From Batillaria attramentaria (lineage: Eukaryota; Mollusca; Gastropoda; Batillariidae): 64,000 bases of DNA. The notes under the pieces were generated by a model, which saw only the letters and a program-made list of their open reading frames with translations, was not told the DNA's origin and made no database searches. Location: positions 754,501 through 818,500 of the forward strand of contig JACVVK020000033.1 in the NCBI GenBank assembly GCA_018292915.2, given 5' to 3'. Shown here piece by piece: positions 1 to 11,680 of the stretch (its first letter is position 1; each line of letters opens with the position of its first letter). The position numbers and the translations under genes were made by a program.

Positions 1-303
1 GGACGGGCACGTTAAACAGCAGCTTATCAACCAGCCAACTCAGTAACCTACCAACCTACCTTCCCACTTGGATACATGTACTAGTTCCGCCACAAAAGTG
101 ATGCTTCAGATTTTTCGACCGTGATAGACATTACATGACCGTGACCGGCAACCAGACAAGTACTTCACATATGAATTACTGATAAGGAAACGTTTTAACG
201 TTAGGGTGTCGGTACAATTCTCTCACTGTGGGCGCGACTTTTGTCCCCCTTTTATTTATTTATTTATTTTTTGCTCGCTTGTGAAAGAAAGAGTGAGTCT
301 ATG

Positions 304-415
304 GGGTGGGGTAGGTGTTTGGGAGTTTAACGTTCTTTTCCACCACATAAGGGTGGCCGGTATCAAAGACTGACGGGGCAACGAGAACTAAAGGCCAGCA
401 CAAATATTTGACCCC
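304..415 (-). mobile_element. SINE-1, 5'-truncated copy
   Basis: Contains only the tail and body (TTTAACGTTCTTTTCCACCA, then GGCCAGCACAAATATTTG) without the tRNA-like head. Flanked by a perfect 14-bp duplication AGAGTGAGTCTATG at 290-303 and 416-429, so the truncation happened at insertion. Confidence 0.85.
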
Positions 416-429
416 AGAGTGAGTCTATG

Positions 430-1154
430 TAATAATCTTCCGCCCAATGTAAACATAAAAAAAACTGTCTCGAAAATGACAAACATCAGAGGCACCAAAA
501 TTGTTTCCGTGTTTCCCCCTTTAGGTTTTAGGTCAGGCAGGACGAGCTGACCTCACAGCCAATACCTAATTGGATGTTTTCACAATACACTGTACCAACA
601 ATATGAACCTCGGCCTAGTTTTCCCAGCCTCAGCGGGTCGAGGTGGTCGTCAAGTGTCACAGCGCCACACAATACGCGAACTGAATCAGTCAACACCGTC
701 CAGCCTCTAAATTATCCGACAGTTGCCCATTATCTCTCACTGCAGGAGCCCGTCTCTCGTTCTTGAACTGAAGGTTTTGATGATACATGTATATAGGGTG
801 AAGCAGTACGCGATTCCCAACAAAATCAGTAAACGACACAATCGGTGACAGACTGAGGCGAACGGAAAACCTGCTGCCCTACTTTCACACTGAGACGACC
901 TTGGGCGGGATGGGTTAATCTGTGAGAAAATACCGCACGAGAGAGGAGTATTCGGTGCTTCTGTCGTGTTTGTTGTTGTTGTTGTTGTTTATTGGTGGTC
1001 CACCCGTCAGCGCCAAACAAAACTCCTGCCGGAAATGCAATAGTAGGATACTAGTACATGTATCTCAGTACCTGAAGTGTCCAGGCAATCTGAAATCGGG
1101 AGTCCATATAGCGGTACTGACATCAGTATAGCCAGTTCCTGATTCAGTGTTCCT
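430..1154. other. No recognised feature
   Basis: Unique-looking sequence. No ORF with recognisable content and no repeat shared with the rest of the window. Confidence 0.6.
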
Positions 1155-1166
1155 TGGCGCGCGCGC

Positions 1167-1202
<36 letters not shown>
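1155..1202. repeat. CG/GT microsatellite
   Basis: GCGCGC run passing into an uninterrupted GT run. Confidence 0.95.
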
Positions 1203-1204
<2 letters not shown>

Positions 1205-1237
1205 CACCCATACGTGGTGGAAAAGGACGTTACAATC
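1199..1237 (+). mobile_element. SINE-1 tail fragment
   Basis: ATCACCCATACGTGGTGGAA then AAGGACGTTACA, the SINE-1 3' tail, directly after a long GT microsatellite. No head is present. Confidence 0.6.
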
Positions 1238-1259
1238 CTCCTCCTCTCTCTCTCACTTT

Positions 1260-1402
1260 TTCGGTAGCCTAGATTGTTAGTTTATCTTTGCTTATTATGC
1301 TTTGTTTTTGCTTTTGCTTTTGTTTGATCATTATGGTAGAATGTAGTGAGGACTTCTTGTAAGATAGGCAGAGATGCCTACAAGAATTATCCTAATAAAC
1401 GT

Positions 1403-1434
<32 letters not shown>
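1260..1434 (+). repeat. Probable LINE/SINE 3' end with (ATC)n tail
   Basis: Ends AATTATCCTAATAAACGTTT followed by about nine TCA units (1406-1434). An A/T-rich body, an AATAAA-like motif and a trinucleotide tail are typical of non-LTR retroposon 3' ends. No protein part is visible. Confidence 0.4.
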
Positions 1435-1435
<1 letters not shown>

Positions 1436-1439
1436 TCAT

Positions 1440-2357
1440 CTCTCTCTCTCTGTTACTTACTAATGGAATGGATTACCCGCATGTATTTGTTAACTGCCTG
1501 CGGCTAAGTGCCGGGGCACCACTTCATTCCGGCGGTCCAGCTTCCCTCCACAGTAACTTGGACCCCAATAGCTACGCTACCACCAAAGGCCTTGGAACAT
1601 ACGATCTTTGCTATCTCCGTGTCAAACTCCACCTGACCATCACAACAGAGATCCTCTATGGTGCTGCCATATAATTGCATAGTCGCCAGTGTTCAACACC
1701 GATAATGGGAAGTCCATCTGGGCTTTGCCATCGCCGGTCTGTTTCTTGTGGGTGATTTCACAGATCACTTGTGAGCCTAGTGACGCAATAGCGTGCATGG
1801 AGCCCCCATCGTCTTGATGACGTATAACCTGCACGTCAGTGCTGCACGAAGGCGTGATTGCGAGTGACGTGGCTGGCGTGACACGGATAATTAAGTACTC
1901 CCTCGAGAACGACTCGTGGGGCACTTTTGCGTACGCAGAGGTCACCCTGGGTATTTCGGTGCGTACGCAAAGTGAGCGTTTTTGGGTCGTTGGTGTTGTC
2001 AAGTAAACTACTACAGCCTGATTTAATTGGGTTTTGTTTTTTCTTTTTCAACAGTTTTTTTTATATATTGACGAGATGCAAAACCAGAAAAGGTGCCACG
2101 CTTGTGCGAACCTTCTCAGTCAAACTCTCATAAACTGAGAAACAACCAACAAGCCAGCCAGCCAACCAACCAACCAATCAAACCAGACCGGTCAACAAAA
2201 CAGCCAGCCAACCAGCAAAACCACACACCCTACCACCAAACAACCAATCAAACGCCCAATCAATCAAACAATCATCCAGTCAACCATGGTCGGAAAACAA
2301 CTGCTCATGACACCTACCGCCACCACTACCTCCACAAGAAACTTATCTTGTCACACG
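1440..2357. other. No gene; CCAA-type simple repeats at the end
   Basis: 1440-2090 is unassigned. 2135-2285 is rich in CAACCAACCAATCAAAC-type degenerate tetranucleotides. Confidence 0.6.
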
Positions 2358-2660
2358 TGACGATTTTGCACGCCTACCAGCGGTAACATGCACTCCAAGC
2401 GAATTAAATCCGCTCGCCACGAGCACTGCTTAGGGACGCCGTCGCCACGCCTGTGGATAGAACACGGTCCTATTTTTTTTTCCTCGCCACGCCAGCCAAC
2501 CGCCGCTGACCACGTTACGCGCTTTGTGTATTGCCCAGCGCCAGGCCGGCAGCGCAGTCCGCCCAGAGCACGCTGGCATCGTGTGAACAGAAAATCCACT
2601 CGGCGAGAGTGCGACTCGGCGTGTGCACAGGCCTTTAGTACCATGTCCACGACAGCAAAG
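2358..2660 (+). repeat. REP-2 interspersed repeat (about 300 bp)
   Basis: Starts CACGTGACGATTTTGCACGC, contains CCTACCAGCGGTAA and TGTGAACAGAAAATCCACTC, and ends CGGCGTGTGCACAGGCC. Copies at 10378-10625 and 32097-32410, partial at 33600-33690. The ends are imperfectly inverted (TGTCACACG against TGTGCACACG), hinting at a non-autonomous DNA transposon. Confidence 0.75.
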
Positions 2661-2923
2661 CTCTCCCAGCGAATGTCCTTCAGCAGACAGGGAGAGAAGC
2701 GATATGGGTTCCAGCAGTGCCAGCTATTCCAGGCGCTCCTGTAGAAAGTCGTTGCGCAACTCCTCCCTTCTGTGGCGCAACAGGGGGGCCTCGCTGCTAC
2801 GGTACATCCATCGTCACGAGATAACTGCCATCAGATCTAAGACACTGTCCACGTCACTGATGACTGGTGCGCTGACACTGGAACGCAGGCCGCTGAACGT
2901 GTTGTAGATCTTTACAGATATGT

Positions 2924-4152
2924 ACTTACTTAGGCCCTTGGCTCCACGTGGAGCATAGGCCATCGACAACCCTTCGCCATCGCACTCTGTTCTGGGCCAG
3001 TCTTGCCACTCCAGTCCAGTTGGTACCCTGCTTACATAGCTCTGCCTCAGTGTCCCGCCTCCAGCTGTTGCGAGGCCGGCCTCTCTTCCTTTTCCCCTGC
3101 GGGTTCCATGTCAGGGCTTGGCGTGTGGTGCTGGATGCTGGCTTCCTGAGGGTGTGTCCAATCCAGCCCCACTTCCTCCGCAGGATCTGCTTGGCCACTG
3201 GTTCCTGCCCCGCTCGCTCCCACAGCTCTTCATTCCGGATCTTCTCTGGCCATCGGATGTTGAAGATGCGCCTCAGACAGGTGTTGAGAAATGTCTGGAT
3301 CTTCTGCTGCATCGTCTTCGTTGTCCTCCATGTTTCGCATCCGTAGAGCAGAACTGACTTCACGTTGGAGTTGAAGATGCGAAGTTTGGTTCTTATGCTG
3401 ACAACTTTGGATGCCCAGACGTTCTTCAGCATGACCATTGCTGCCCTTGCCTTGCCGATTCTGGCTGTGACGTCTCGGTCTGTGCCTCCCTGTCCATCAA
3501 CCACACTCCCCAGGTAGACAAAAGACTCCACCTGCCTGATGGGCTCTCCACCGACTGTGACTGGTGTGTTGGCAGTGGTGTTGATCTTCATCAGCTCGGT
3601 TTTCTTCCTGTTGATCTTGAGCCCTGTTCCGGCTGATGTGGCTTCCAGGCGCGTAGTCTTGTCCTGCATCTGGCTGTGGCTGTGAGACAGGAGCGCCAGG
3701 TCGTCCGCGAAGTCGAGGTCATCCAGCTGCGTCCAGAGTGTCCATTGTATCCCGTTTTTCCTGCCTGCTGTAGTGGTCTTCATGATCCAGTCGATGACCA
3801 GGAGGAAGAGAAACGGGGACAACAGGCATCCCTGGCGGACTCCAGTCTTCACCTCGAAGCTTTCTGACAACTGGCCAGCATGGGCAATCCTGCAGCTCAT
3901 GTCTTGGTAGGTGCACTGGATCAAGGAGATGATCTTCCCAGGAACTCCATAGTGCCTTAACAGCTTCCACAGTGCCTCTCTGTCTACACTGTCGAAAGCC
4001 TTCTCATAGTCTATGAAGTTGATGTAGAGCGGGGAGTTCCACTCCAGTGACTGCTCCACAATGATGCGTAGGCTGGCAATCTGGTCAGCGCAGGACCTGT
4101 TCCTGCGAAAGCCCGCCTGCTGGTCTCGGAGCATGGGGTCGACTGCCTCTCT
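2924..4152 (-). mobile_element. 5'-truncated RTE-like non-LTR retrotransposon (reverse transcriptase part)
   Basis: About 1.23 kb flanked by a perfect 13-bp target-site duplication, TTTACAGATATGT, at 2911-2923 and 4153-4165. On the minus strand it ends in a short tandem tail (TTAGGCCC preceded by TACTTACTTA on the plus strand), as RTE-type elements do. The 5' truncation falls just before the reverse transcriptase fingers, so the endonuclease domain is missing. Confidence 0.9.
2926..4134 (-). CDS. Reverse transcriptase C-terminal fragment, RTE-like LINE
   Basis: An uninterrupted 402-codon frame from the first Met; the frame is also open upstream to the truncation point (EAVDP before the Met). 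Seen: QAGFRRNRSCADQI near the start; motif A FIDYEKAFDS around residue 42; motif B GVRQGCLLSPFLF at 98-110; catalytic DFADDLALLS with FADD at 142-145; then the thumb and C-terminal tail with YGCETWR, a GWIGHTLRK segment and GKRKRGRPRNSWRRD, all typical of RTE-clade and related LINE proteins. It would copy element RNA at the target site, but without the endonuclease and promoter this copy is dead. The intact frame points to a fairly recent insertion. Confidence 0.9.
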   Translation of the reverse strand: MLRDQQAGFRRNRSCADQIASLRIIVEQSLEWNSPLYINFIDYEKAFDSVDREALWKLLRHYGVPGKIISLIQCTYQDMSCRIAHAGQLSESFEVKTGVRQGCLLSPFLFLLVIDWIMKTTTAGRKNGIQWTLWTQLDDLDFADDLALLSHSHSQMQDKTTRLEATSAGTGLKINRKKTELMKINTTANTPVTVGGEPIRQVESFVYLGSVVDGQGGTDRDVTARIGKARAAMVMLKNVWASKVVSIRTKLRIFNSNVKSVLLYGCETWRTTKTMQQKIQTFLNTCLRRIFNIRWPEKIRNEELWERAGQEPVAKQILRRKWGWIGHTLRKPASSTTRQALTWNPQGKRKRGRPRNSWRRDTEAELCKQGTNWTGVARLAQNRVRWRRVVDGLCSTWSQGPK

Positions 4153-4165
4153 TTTACAGATATGT

Positions 4166-4929
4166 GGGTGTAGGTATTTCTTTAGGTCTCTCAGTTAATC
4201 ACTGTGTTTATGGCTACGGTTTCCCACCCGCTAACTGCGATTTTTTTTTCCCACGATCAGTTCCGAGTTTGACCAGTCATCACAGAGAATTTTTTTTTGA
4301 GCGTGCTGTTTATTTATTTATTTATTTTTTGTGCACAGTACAGCTGGACACTATTCTAATATTTCTCCTCGACGACTGACATACGACCGACACCCCTTCT
4401 GTAAAAAAAAGCCCTTATGACGTCAATGAACCTAAGGGGCGCCATGTTTTCGTCACGATGATGACTTTGCAGCAATGTTGCAGCCATACTGCTGCCCTGA
4501 GTTAGGTTGTGATAGGTTTTTTTTTTTTTCTTACTGCTGTGATTTCAGATTGCAAAATACATGTGCCAAACAGTTTTGTTGCGTTTTTTGTTTTTGTTTT
4601 TGTAAACACGTTAACGAAACGTGACTGCTATACCAGCCACGATCAGTCACTTTCGTCAGCCCGACATGTTTCGTCTCAGCGTATTTAGCCAGTACATGCA
4701 CGCCCTCGGGCTGAAATACTCGGTTCATTTCGCGCGAGCTGATATCCATCACTGAACTATAGCTATTTATAATACACTGCACGTGTAATGAATTGATTCC
4801 GCCCTGCTTTTTCGTCATCAATGATTGTTACAGCAGTCGGTGCAAGGAATATGCTGATTGTCATTCGTCAGTAGTGGGTGGAGGAAACTGGCATGTCATC
4901 GTGACGTCATTGCGTGGTGTTATTTTGTG

Positions 4930-4967
<38 letters not shown>

Positions 4968-5900
4968 TTCAATACCACCCCACCTTCATGCTTCTCTCTT
5001 CGTTGTCACACAATTGTATATGGTCGCTTACTTTAGTCAGAAGCAGCCTTAGCACAAACTGTCAGTCCAGCTCACCAGCTCACATTAATTCGCAAAAGGT
5101 ATTTTGAGCACCACAGCCACCACCCACATTGAACATCGGCCACATACACGGCATTCACTCGCGCCAAGTGTCAGTATGACCCTCTTGAGTTCTTAAGCCA
5201 GGTGCCTCGATCACCGATCAGCTGGCACAGTCAGTCTGTCTGGCTCAGGTACTATAGTCAATTGTACAATGTGCCTTTGACCTCCCTGACCCTGTCACCG
5301 AAACTAGCTCCATTAGCTGGTTGACTAGTGTTCAGTTGTAGCGTACTATTGGAAAAACAAGGTTGGAATCTTCTGTTCCTGGCGTATCCAAGTTCGTGCA
5401 GCAGGGAGCGACTAAGCAAATTTGAAACGAAGAAGAACCTGAAAAAAAATACATTTTACTGTTGAAAAGTTGCTTACGCACGGGTAGATGAGTGCTTCAA
5501 GCGCTGATTTACGATCTTGAAAATTTGTACCAGCCGCCATCAGTAAACAGTAAAGTCCCCCGGGTTTCGTTGTCGATCTCGGATTTCCCAGTCCTATAAT
5601 TTAAATCGTTTCAGTGGACCTTTCGGGGGACACAGAAAACGTGCAGCGACTTCGTTCGGGATTTCTTCTTTACGGTTGCAGTGTCACGATGGGATCTTCT
5701 AGTTATCACAACTTTGATTCCAACCCAATTTAATGTGCCACCCATCCGACACACAGCCAAAATCCCCGCCGCCCCACAAAGCTCCACACAGCCTTTGTGA
5801 ATGTAGGAATCTGACTCAGGCCTTTCGAGTTGAGTCAGATGAATCCGACAAGTTCAGTGAATGGTAATTAGTTAGGCCTTTGGTTTGTTGGGAGCCTACG
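4166..5900. other. No gene recognised
   Basis: Contains T-rich runs, ATTT repeats near 4310 and a CA microsatellite (4936-4965). No coding signal. Confidence 0.6.
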
Positions 5901-5904
5901 TTGC

Positions 5905-6385
5905 GTTCAACGGGCCAATTCCATCTTTGCTAAGCCAACCTGTGCAGCCGTTCTGCAGGTGAGTGCGCCTGTACGCTCGAAATACTCTTTCTTGATGATT
6001 AGTGCAGCTCTTAATGCGATTACAATGTTGTGTACACTTTGCGCAGGTGGGTGGGTGTTTGGGGGTTTAACGTCCTTTTCCACCACATAGGGTGATATCA
6101 AAGACGGGGCAACGATGAAAAAGCCAGCACAAATATTTGGCCCCAGCCGGGATCGAACTCACGACTCGAGCATTAAAAGTCCAGCGCTCTACCATTCGAC
6201 CACCCCGGCTCCCCGTTTACACTTTGCGCGAGCGGTCGAACATACCTACCCCATGACTGCCGCTACACTACTGGTGCGGTCACGGTCGGTGTGGTCACGG
6301 TCGGTGTGGTCACGGTCGGTGCGGTCACGGTCGGTGTGGTCGCCGCGTCATTGCGTACGCTTCTGTTTTCCGTGTTTCTCGTGTC
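5905..6385 (-). repeat. REP-1 partial copy with nested SINE-1
   Basis: CTTTGCTAAGCCAACCTGTG, GATGATTAGTGCAGCTCTTA and GTGGTCGCCGCGTCATTGCG match REP-1. Interrupted by SINE-1 (6045-6217). A 15-bp unit (GGTCACGGTCGGTGT) is repeated about four times at 6278-6340. Confidence 0.72.
6045..6217 (-). mobile_element. SINE-1, full-length, inside a REP-1 copy
   Basis: Reverse complement shows the tRNA-like head (box A GGTGGTCGAATGG, box B GAGTTCGATCCCG) and the tail GGACGTTAAAC. Flanked by TACACTTTGCGC at 6033-6044 and 6218-6229 (12 bp). The target is a REP-1 repeat. Confidence 0.9.
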
Positions 6386-6402
6386 ACACGCGGCTACAAT
6401 AA

Positions 6403-6794
6403 TAATGATAATACATGTAATGAGTATTGTATAGGCGCTTTACCCAATTTCATGAATCGGCTCAAAGCGCCGCGAACTGAACCCAACACGCACGCTCACG
6501 TGAATCACACGCATTCTCTCACACACCGACTGGACATAAACACATTACAATCACGTCGTGTGAAGGGTCAGCTCAGCTACTTAAATTTCGGAATTTAGAA
6601 TTGCATTTACTTTTCAAATTGAACATTTCCAAAGCAGAGGGGGAGGAAGCCGGAGGAAACTGAACCCCCGGCGATCGGCCCGAATGAACGGTGCCACATA
6701 CGAGAAGGAAAAATTCTTTGCCCCGATTGAGACTCGAACCCGTGACCTCTCGCATTGGTGACAAGTCTCTTAACCACTAGACCACCGACCGCTC
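6403..6794 (-). mobile_element. SINE-B (tRNA-derived, long body, AAT-rich 3' end)
   Basis: Reverse complement starts GAGCGGTCGGTGGTCTAGTG, with box B GGGTTCGAGTCTC, then a body with GAATTTTTCCTTCTCGTATG and AGTTTCCTCCGGCTTCC, and a 3' end GAGCCGATTCATGAAATTGG followed by ATT repeats. A second copy is at 45488-45888. Confidence 0.85.
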
Positions 6795-8086
6795 TTGCAT
6801 ATGTCTTTGCCCTGATTTTTCCAGAGCCGGCGTGTTTTGAACTGTTTTCTATGTTTGTTCGAACAACTTGAAAACGTCCGGTCCGGACCCCTGGCATGAA
6901 CAGTGTACAAAGTAAATTACCCACACGAGCTCGGAGGACGAACGTGAGTGTCCAGGTGGAACTAACCCGGAATGTATGGCCAGGTGGCACGGCCGAGAGA
7001 TGCCCATACGTCCTGACTTGCCCCGTAGACACTTGTAGGTGACAGTTATGGCCCTTGGCCCTCGACACTAACGGCCCGTGCACGTGCTCTACGTCTCGCC
7101 TCCTACTCCTAGCCGGGCCAGCACCGAGCTCCGCGATCTCAGTGGATCAGTCTCGAGGCCAAGAAGCGGGGGTAGCGAGTTTCACGTGCGTGCAGCTGAG
7201 AACCCGTTCTGCTCAGTGGTCACTCAGCTGCTGATAGAGGTGACTCCGGTTTCAGCGTCACGGTGTCAACTTGACAAAGACTGTGACCTTGGAACGACTG
7301 AGGGACTGATGGGAGTTTAGTCGACGCAGAGATTGTGCTGTAGTTCGTCAGTGGCGTTCAGTTGCATGTATCAACCGTGTCGCTCTGTGGTAGACTCTGT
7401 TGTGAAATGGGTGGATCACAGAGCTACACTAATGAAGAAGAACTTACTCTCATCTGCTGATAGAGGCGACTCCGGTTTCAGCGTAACGGTGTCTACCTGA
7501 TGTCTGCCGAGTTCGGCACGGAGGTTGTGCTGTCGTCCCTTTACGGTAGCTTAGCTTAGCTCTCAGTTTACCTGTAACTCTATGGTTGGTCAGTTCTACA
7601 TTCTGACTGATGGGATTCTGACCACAGAGCTACAAGAAAAAAAGAACTACTCCGGATCGGGGCATGGTCAAGCTCGAGGAGGGGAGGGGGTGAGATTGGG
7701 TGAGGGCAGGAGCGGGGGGAGAGGGGGTGCACTTAGGTGGAAAGGCGAGGGGGGGGGGGGGAGGGAATTGATGTGATCTCCAGTTTCGTCAGGTTAATCA
7801 GCGGCAGCATGTCAGGGCAGTCAGCGGTTTTGGTGCAGTGTATGTATTGTGTGTATGCTAGTACAAAATGCCAAACACAGGAATAATCAGTAATAATATA
7901 ATAAAAATAAAGAATGAGACAAATTAACGACACTGCAGCGTACGCCGTCCTCTGAATGCATTTGATCTCACGCCCGGCGCATGCTGTTCACCGCCATAAC
8001 TGATACTTCATTTGTTTGCACGTGCGTTGGCGTGTCGGCCTCAGATGTCGGGTCGAATGTCAGTCAGCGTTGCAGGACCCAACAAT
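6795..8086. other. No gene recognised; short local duplication
   Basis: GCTGATAGAGGTGACTCCGG with TTTCAGCGT near 7228-7258 recurs as GCTGATAGAGGCGACTCCGG near 7457-7486, each followed by a related segment, so about 100 bp is locally duplicated. A purine-rich G/A block lies at 7670-7765. Confidence 0.55.
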
Positions 8087-8688
8087 GAATGAGTAGATAT
8101 GCATAAAAACATGGTAATTGTAAAGAATAGTATACGAAAATAATTGGAGCTAATTGCACGCACTTTGATGGGTGTTTTCGGTTCTGCTCTTGTAAAGAAT
8201 AGTATACGAAAATAATTGGAGCTAATTGCACGCACTTTGATGGGTGTTTTCGGTTCTGCTCGATGCAAAGAGACGTAAGACACCCTTACCTACTCACTTT
8301 GACCACTCCTTCCCCACAAACAGAAACTATCCCTGAATGACTGGCGACCACGGCCCAAGCAGTCATCTGCACGCCATTTTGGTTGGTGATCAGGGTCCTA
8401 CTAATTACCGAAAACAACCGAAAACGACCGATACAACTCTTAATACGGGTAGAACGCAGTTAAAACATGGAAGTTGTTTTCGGTTGTTTCGGTTGTTTTC
8501 GGTAATTAGTAGGACCGGGTGATCAAAATGGCGTGCAGATGACTGCTCAGGCCGTGGTCGCCAGTCATTCAGGGATATTTTGTGCGTGTTTGTGGGGAAG
8601 GAGTGGTCAAAGTGAGTAGGTAAGGGTGTCTTATGTCTCTTTGCATCGTGCAGAACCGAAAACACCCGAATGAGTAGATATGCATAAA
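8087..8688. repeat. Large foldback with 190-bp arms, a 72-bp tandem pair and flanking direct repeats
   Basis: Arms 8242-8430 and 8472-8667 are inverted copies (GGGTGTTTTCGGTTCTG ... CAGAACCGAAAACACCC) around a ~40-bp loop. Before the left arm a 72-bp unit is repeated identically (8118-8189 and 8190-8261). A 21-bp direct repeat beginning GAATGAGTAGATATG lies at 8087-8107 and 8668-8688. Confidence 0.85.
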
Positions 8689-9461
8689 CATTGTTACTCA
8701 GCACAGGTGTATTCTAGTTGTTGTTTTTGCTGGCCGCGCGTACTAACCTGGGCTGAACAGTCCCAGGGTCCTCCCCTTTGGTGAGCGGATTACGTGTCAG
8801 CCGGTGTGATCGTTTCCGGCCCGCAATTGCCTCGTCACGTGGGTAGCCACACTCTTAGGTAGACAGGTAAGCTGGGCAAAGGGAACGTCAGAAGAGGTAA
8901 GTGGGCGCTGCAGGTGCAACCCTGTTCCGGGTCCGTCGATAACTGTATGCCCCTACAACGACGCGAGTTGTCTCCCTTGCCGCAACAAGCACTCGTTTCG
9001 TGGCAGAGCACAAAGCTGCCACGAAAAATGTATGCATGCTGCGGGTCTGTGTATGCACGGGAGACAACTCATGCAGGCAATAATCTCGAAACCGGCTGAG
9101 AATGTACTGTGCTGGTGAATGCGACAGTTTTCATCGCTTCTGTGCACTCTGTGAAATAATACTGAACACGGGGACCTCAGAGTTGTTCGCAACTGTCCAC
9201 TTTCCTTGTCACCGAGTATTTTTGTGTTTTCCTTCTTAGGTACATGTATCACTAACTTAGCTCGGCTCGGTCTCGGTTAGCCCGACTTGGCCGTCGTCGC
9301 AGGGACTTGGAATCATCGATGGACCCGGAACAGGGTTGCTGCAAGGGAGAAAACTGTGCCTGTATCAGTGTATGAGAAGAGTGATCACTGGGTCTCGCAA
9401 TTCCTAGCACTGGCAGCAAAAAAAAAAAAAAAAAAAAAAATGATAGGAAAGATGTGTGTGT

Positions 9462-9492
<31 letters not shown>

Positions 9493-9928
9493 GGTGAAGG
9501 AGACAAGGAAACTGAGAGGAGGCAAAACTGATATCAAAGCTTAACTCTAACCAACGCCGGATCATCTGCCCCTCTCACGTGCACTGACTTCGTTTTGCTG
9601 CGCGGGATGCAGAAATTCGCACGTACACTATCGATGAAGGCCGTCTACACTCGGCGCAGCCACACAGTGACTGGCAGAAAATCAAGATCATTCACTGAGT
9701 AGGAGGATGTAACTGCAGATTTAGGACGAAGATTTGAAGGGAGGGAGGAGGGGGTGCATTGCCGCCTGGGAGCCCGCGGGGAAGTCAAGGTGAGTTCACG
9801 CGGTCTCTGGGGCTTTCTGGTAGTGAAAGCACAACTGCACTGAGCTGGTTGTGCCTGGACGCTTGCCTGCTGAAGCTGATCGAAGCTGACCTGGTCATGA
9901 TACCACTATAGTTGGTTATTTTGGTTTA
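8689..9928. other. No gene; short dispersed duplications
   Basis: ACCCTGTTCCGGGTCCGTCG near 8918 is inverted near 9318-9337 (GGACCCGGAACAGGGTTGCT). Homopolymer A, GT and G runs at 9420-9494. Confidence 0.5.
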
Positions 9929-10112
9929 ACGTGGGCGGGTAACCGAACTGGTAAAGCCGCGTTGGACTTTCATTGCTAGAGGTTGAGTTCAAATCCTGGC
10001 TGGGGCCGAGCCGCAAATTGTACTGGCTGTTTCTTCGTTGCCCCCGTCTTTGATATCACCTTTATGCAGTGGAAAAAGAACGTTCAACCCTGAGACAATC
10101 AATAACCAACCC
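9929..10112 (+). mobile_element. Diverged SINE-1-like copy
   Basis: tRNA-like head (GGGTAACCGAACTGG ... GAGTTCAAATCCTGG) followed by the SINE-1 body (TCTTTGATATCACC, GTGGAAAAAGAACGTTCAAC). More diverged than the other copies, so older. Confidence 0.7.
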
Positions 10113-10184
10113 AACTAGTCAACTACTGTTATTGCTGGAGTTTTTATGTACGTTATCAACTCTGGTGCTGCTGCAGCTAGAGGC

Positions 10185-10188
<4 letters not shown>

Positions 10189-10240
<52 letters not shown>
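10189..10240. repeat. GA microsatellite
   Basis: Uninterrupted GA run of about 25 units. Confidence 0.95.
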
Positions 10241-10244
<4 letters not shown>

Positions 10245-10377
10245 ATAAGCCAAACTCCTTGTGTGATGTCATGATCGTTACGTGTCGGTGAAGCCGAAGA
10301 CAAATTTCATGTTTTAAGGACAATAAAGTTATCTGTATCTGTATCTGTATCTAGTCTAAAAGACTGGTCAGACGCAG

Positions 10378-10625
10378 CGATTTTTGCACGCCTACCAGCG
10401 GTAAAATGCACTCTCATCCGACTAAACGGCTCGCCGGAGGGACTGACGCGAGACACCGTCGGCTCGCAAGTGAAGAGAAATAGAAACACGGTCCTATCGT
10501 TTTCCTCGCCGCGCGGCCAGTCAATCGCCGCCGACCGTGCGCTTTCGCTCTTTGCGTATTGTCCAGCGCCGAGCCGGCGGTGCAGCTGGTAGCCCAACGT
10601 GTGTCGCAACGTGTGACCGCAAACC
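10378..10625 (+). repeat. REP-2 copy
   Basis: GATTTTTGCACGCCTACCAG start, CACGGTCCTATCGTTTTCCT and TTGTCCAGCGCCGAGCCGG in the middle. Preceded by a LINE/SINE-like 3' end (AATAAAGTTATCTG with TATCTG repeats) at 10318-10352. Confidence 0.72.
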
Positions 10626-10639
10626 CTTGCGCAGTACAC

Positions 10640-11619
10640 AAGCGGGTGCTTAAAGAAGGCACGTCAACTGGATGTCCGCTGTCCACTGATGCAGTTTGTG
10701 GCGTACAACTCTGACAGGCTAATTTCCTGTCACACCAGCTACTGAAACAGACGATCAAAGACACCCCACTGTCTATAAGACCCTGATCTCCACGGCAACG
10801 GAAATCAAAATCAGCTATCAGCTGTTTGGCTCTGGCCATTGACCGCCCCCTACTGAGGAACCCCAAGACCGGAACTCCACCCTCAAGCGTCAGTGGTTGC
10901 CAAGACAACTCCTGGTACCCAAGGGAGCTGATCACTCAAGGCATGCACTATCCGGGGCTGACCAGCGGTCACCGGCTCCGCACCACAAAGCTATGTAGAG
11001 TTTCTGTCGTCGGCGCGAGGATGAAGGAACTCCAGAGCTCAGGACCGCGGCCAAGTTCTTCAAGAGGTCAGGGGAGGCCACCGGAGCTAATTAGTAAATT
11101 ATGGCCCTTTCATGGAGCGACCTTGTGCCCCGGTGTCTACGTAACCGCCTCCTGGTCTATGCAGTTCTTTTTTCCCAGGGGGGATGCTGGCACGGGTCCT
11201 AACACTAGTCAGCGGTACAGTAATTGTTTTACCATGCACTGATGCCCGGCACAGGTAGCAAGAGATGTAGTTCTTTAGCGCCGTCACAGAAAAAACAGCT
11301 TTCGACAGCTTTCACTACGCATTTTGTCAAAAAGGTCGCTTGGGTTATCACCGGGTATGACATGAGTGCGTCAAAAATCATCCCATGATTTATTTTTAAC
11401 ACGTCTTTTTCACTCAACCGTAATTCCAGTAATTTCGAAGAGCGGTGTCTATTGGCATGGATGCAAGTGGTGTGGAAGACATAGAACGGGCACCAGGCGT
11501 TTGCGACGATTACAGTTATCGCGAGCTCCCCGCCTCTTTTTATCAGTGATAAGGCAAGAGGCCCTTCCAGTACTGCGTGCGCCTGTTGAAACTGCTATAT
11601 AATATAGGAATTATGTGTT

Positions 11620-11680
<61 letters not shown>

